Shown here: piece after piece, positions 15,960 to 16,323 of the stretch | Layout: the number at the start of each line of letters is the position of its first letter | Numbering within the stretch: the stretch's first letter is position 1 | NCBI GenBank assembly: GCA_004552445.1 | Contig: SFOJ01000033.1 | Coordinates: forward strand, 1 to 16,323 | Source of the DNA: Mollicutes bacterium | Lineage (GTDB): Bacteria; Bacillota_I; Bacilli_A; RF39; UBA660 | Reading direction: 5' to 3' | Length of the DNA: 16,323 nucleotides | Made by a program: the position numbers and the translations under genes | The notes under the pieces: model-generated | Told to the model about the DNA's origin: nothing | The model's input: the letters and a program-made list of their open reading frames with translations, nothing else | Databases searched by the model: none

Positions 15960-16323
15960 TTAAGCTAATTCTACAGTAGCGCCAGCTTCTTCTAATTTAG
16001 CTTTTAATTCTTCAGCTTCGCTAGCAGGAATTCCTTCTTTAACATTTCCACCAGCATCAGCAATATCTTTAGCTTCTTTAAGACCTAATCCAGTAACTTC
16101 TCTAATTACTTTAATAACTTGTAATTTTTGAGCACCTGCTTCTTTTAATACTACAGTCTTAACTCCACTTCCTGCATTGTCCTCAGCCTCAGCAACTGGA
16201 GCAGCAGCAACAGCAACAGCACTAGGATCAACACCAAATTCTTCTTTCATCATATCAACTAATTCTTTAACTTCAAGAATAGTTTTTTCTTTTAAAGCTT
16301 CAATAATATCTTTGTTTTCAATC
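15960..16323 (-). CDS. rplL: 50S ribosomal protein L7/L12, 5' end outside window
   Basis: Frame enters the window at 16323 and reads IENKDIIEALKEKTILEVKE, then LVDMMKEEFGVDP, the dimerising N-terminal domain, so only one to three residues are missing. An Ala-rich hinge (AVAVAAAPVAEAED) is followed by the C-terminal factor-binding domain: VVLKEAGAQKLQVIKVIREV, TGLGLKEAKD, GIPASEAEELKAKLEEAGA, ending ATVELA. L12 forms the ribosomal stalk that recruits translation GTPases. An internal ATG at 16253 is not the start, since the N-terminal domain continues upstream of it in frame. Confidence 0.97.
   Translation of the reverse strand, partial: IENKDIIEALKEKTILEVKELVDMMKEEFGVDPSAVAVAAAPVAEAEDNAGSGVKTVVLKEAGAQKLQVIKVIREVTGLGLKEAKDIADAGGNVKEGIPASEAEELKAKLEEAGATVELA

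Overview
The window is AT-rich (by eye about 30% G+C) and carries a typical Gram-positive gene block, with every supported gene on the minus strand. The order rplL, ybxB-type methyltransferase, rpoB, rpoC is the one seen in Bacillus subtilis. A CotD-like spore coat protein, an XpaC-family protein, Bacilli-like RpoB/RpoC/Ffh sequences and the standard genetic code (TGG for Trp; TAA and TAG stops) point to a low-GC Bacillota, probably an uncultivated member of the class Bacilli near the Erysipelotrichia/RF39/Mollicutes branch. That placement is inference from protein similarity remembered by eye, not a phylogeny.

Layout, in the direction of transcription (right to left). 16323-15960: 3' part of rplL (L7/L12), then a terminator. 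15902-15315: class I methyltransferase (YbxB/RsmC type). 15280-15251: rpoBC promoter. 15179-11676: rpoB, broken by two deletions and one 14-bp tandem duplication. 11676-7969: intact rpoC with a terminator whose 5' arm is coding sequence. 7916-6655: ffh (SRP54), broken by one deletion, then a terminator. 6597-5334: two tandem paralogous single-pass membrane proteins. 5278-1982: a tightly overlapped three-gene operon encoding a periplasmic-binding-domain/VWA fusion, an XpaC-family membrane protein and a second membrane-anchored binding protein, then a terminator. 1925-1482: GNAT acetyltransferase. 1412-1095: CotD-like coat protein with a sporulation-sigma-like promoter, then a terminator. 925-266: left-handed beta-helix (hexapeptide) transferase-like protein. 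237-1: 5' part of a small two-helix membrane protein. No gene-free stretch exceeds 300 bases; the longest (926-1094) holds a terminator and a promoter. I see no tRNA, rRNA, CRISPR, IS element or phage gene.

How it works together: the right two thirds are core transcription, translation and secretion genes. The left third is accessory. The most interesting accessory block (1982-6597) has five membrane-anchored proteins with extracytoplasmic domains, two of them binding-protein-like and one bearing a complete VWA MIDAS metal site. It looks like a surface complex of unknown role. Two regularities run through the window. Nearly all transcription units start from an extended -10 box (TGN-TAWAAT) and a GGTGA-type ribosome binding site, with the coat gene as the exception. 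Several terminators overlap the stop codon. The frame-breaking lesions in two essential genes are most simply read as assembly or sequencing errors, but they need reads to settle.
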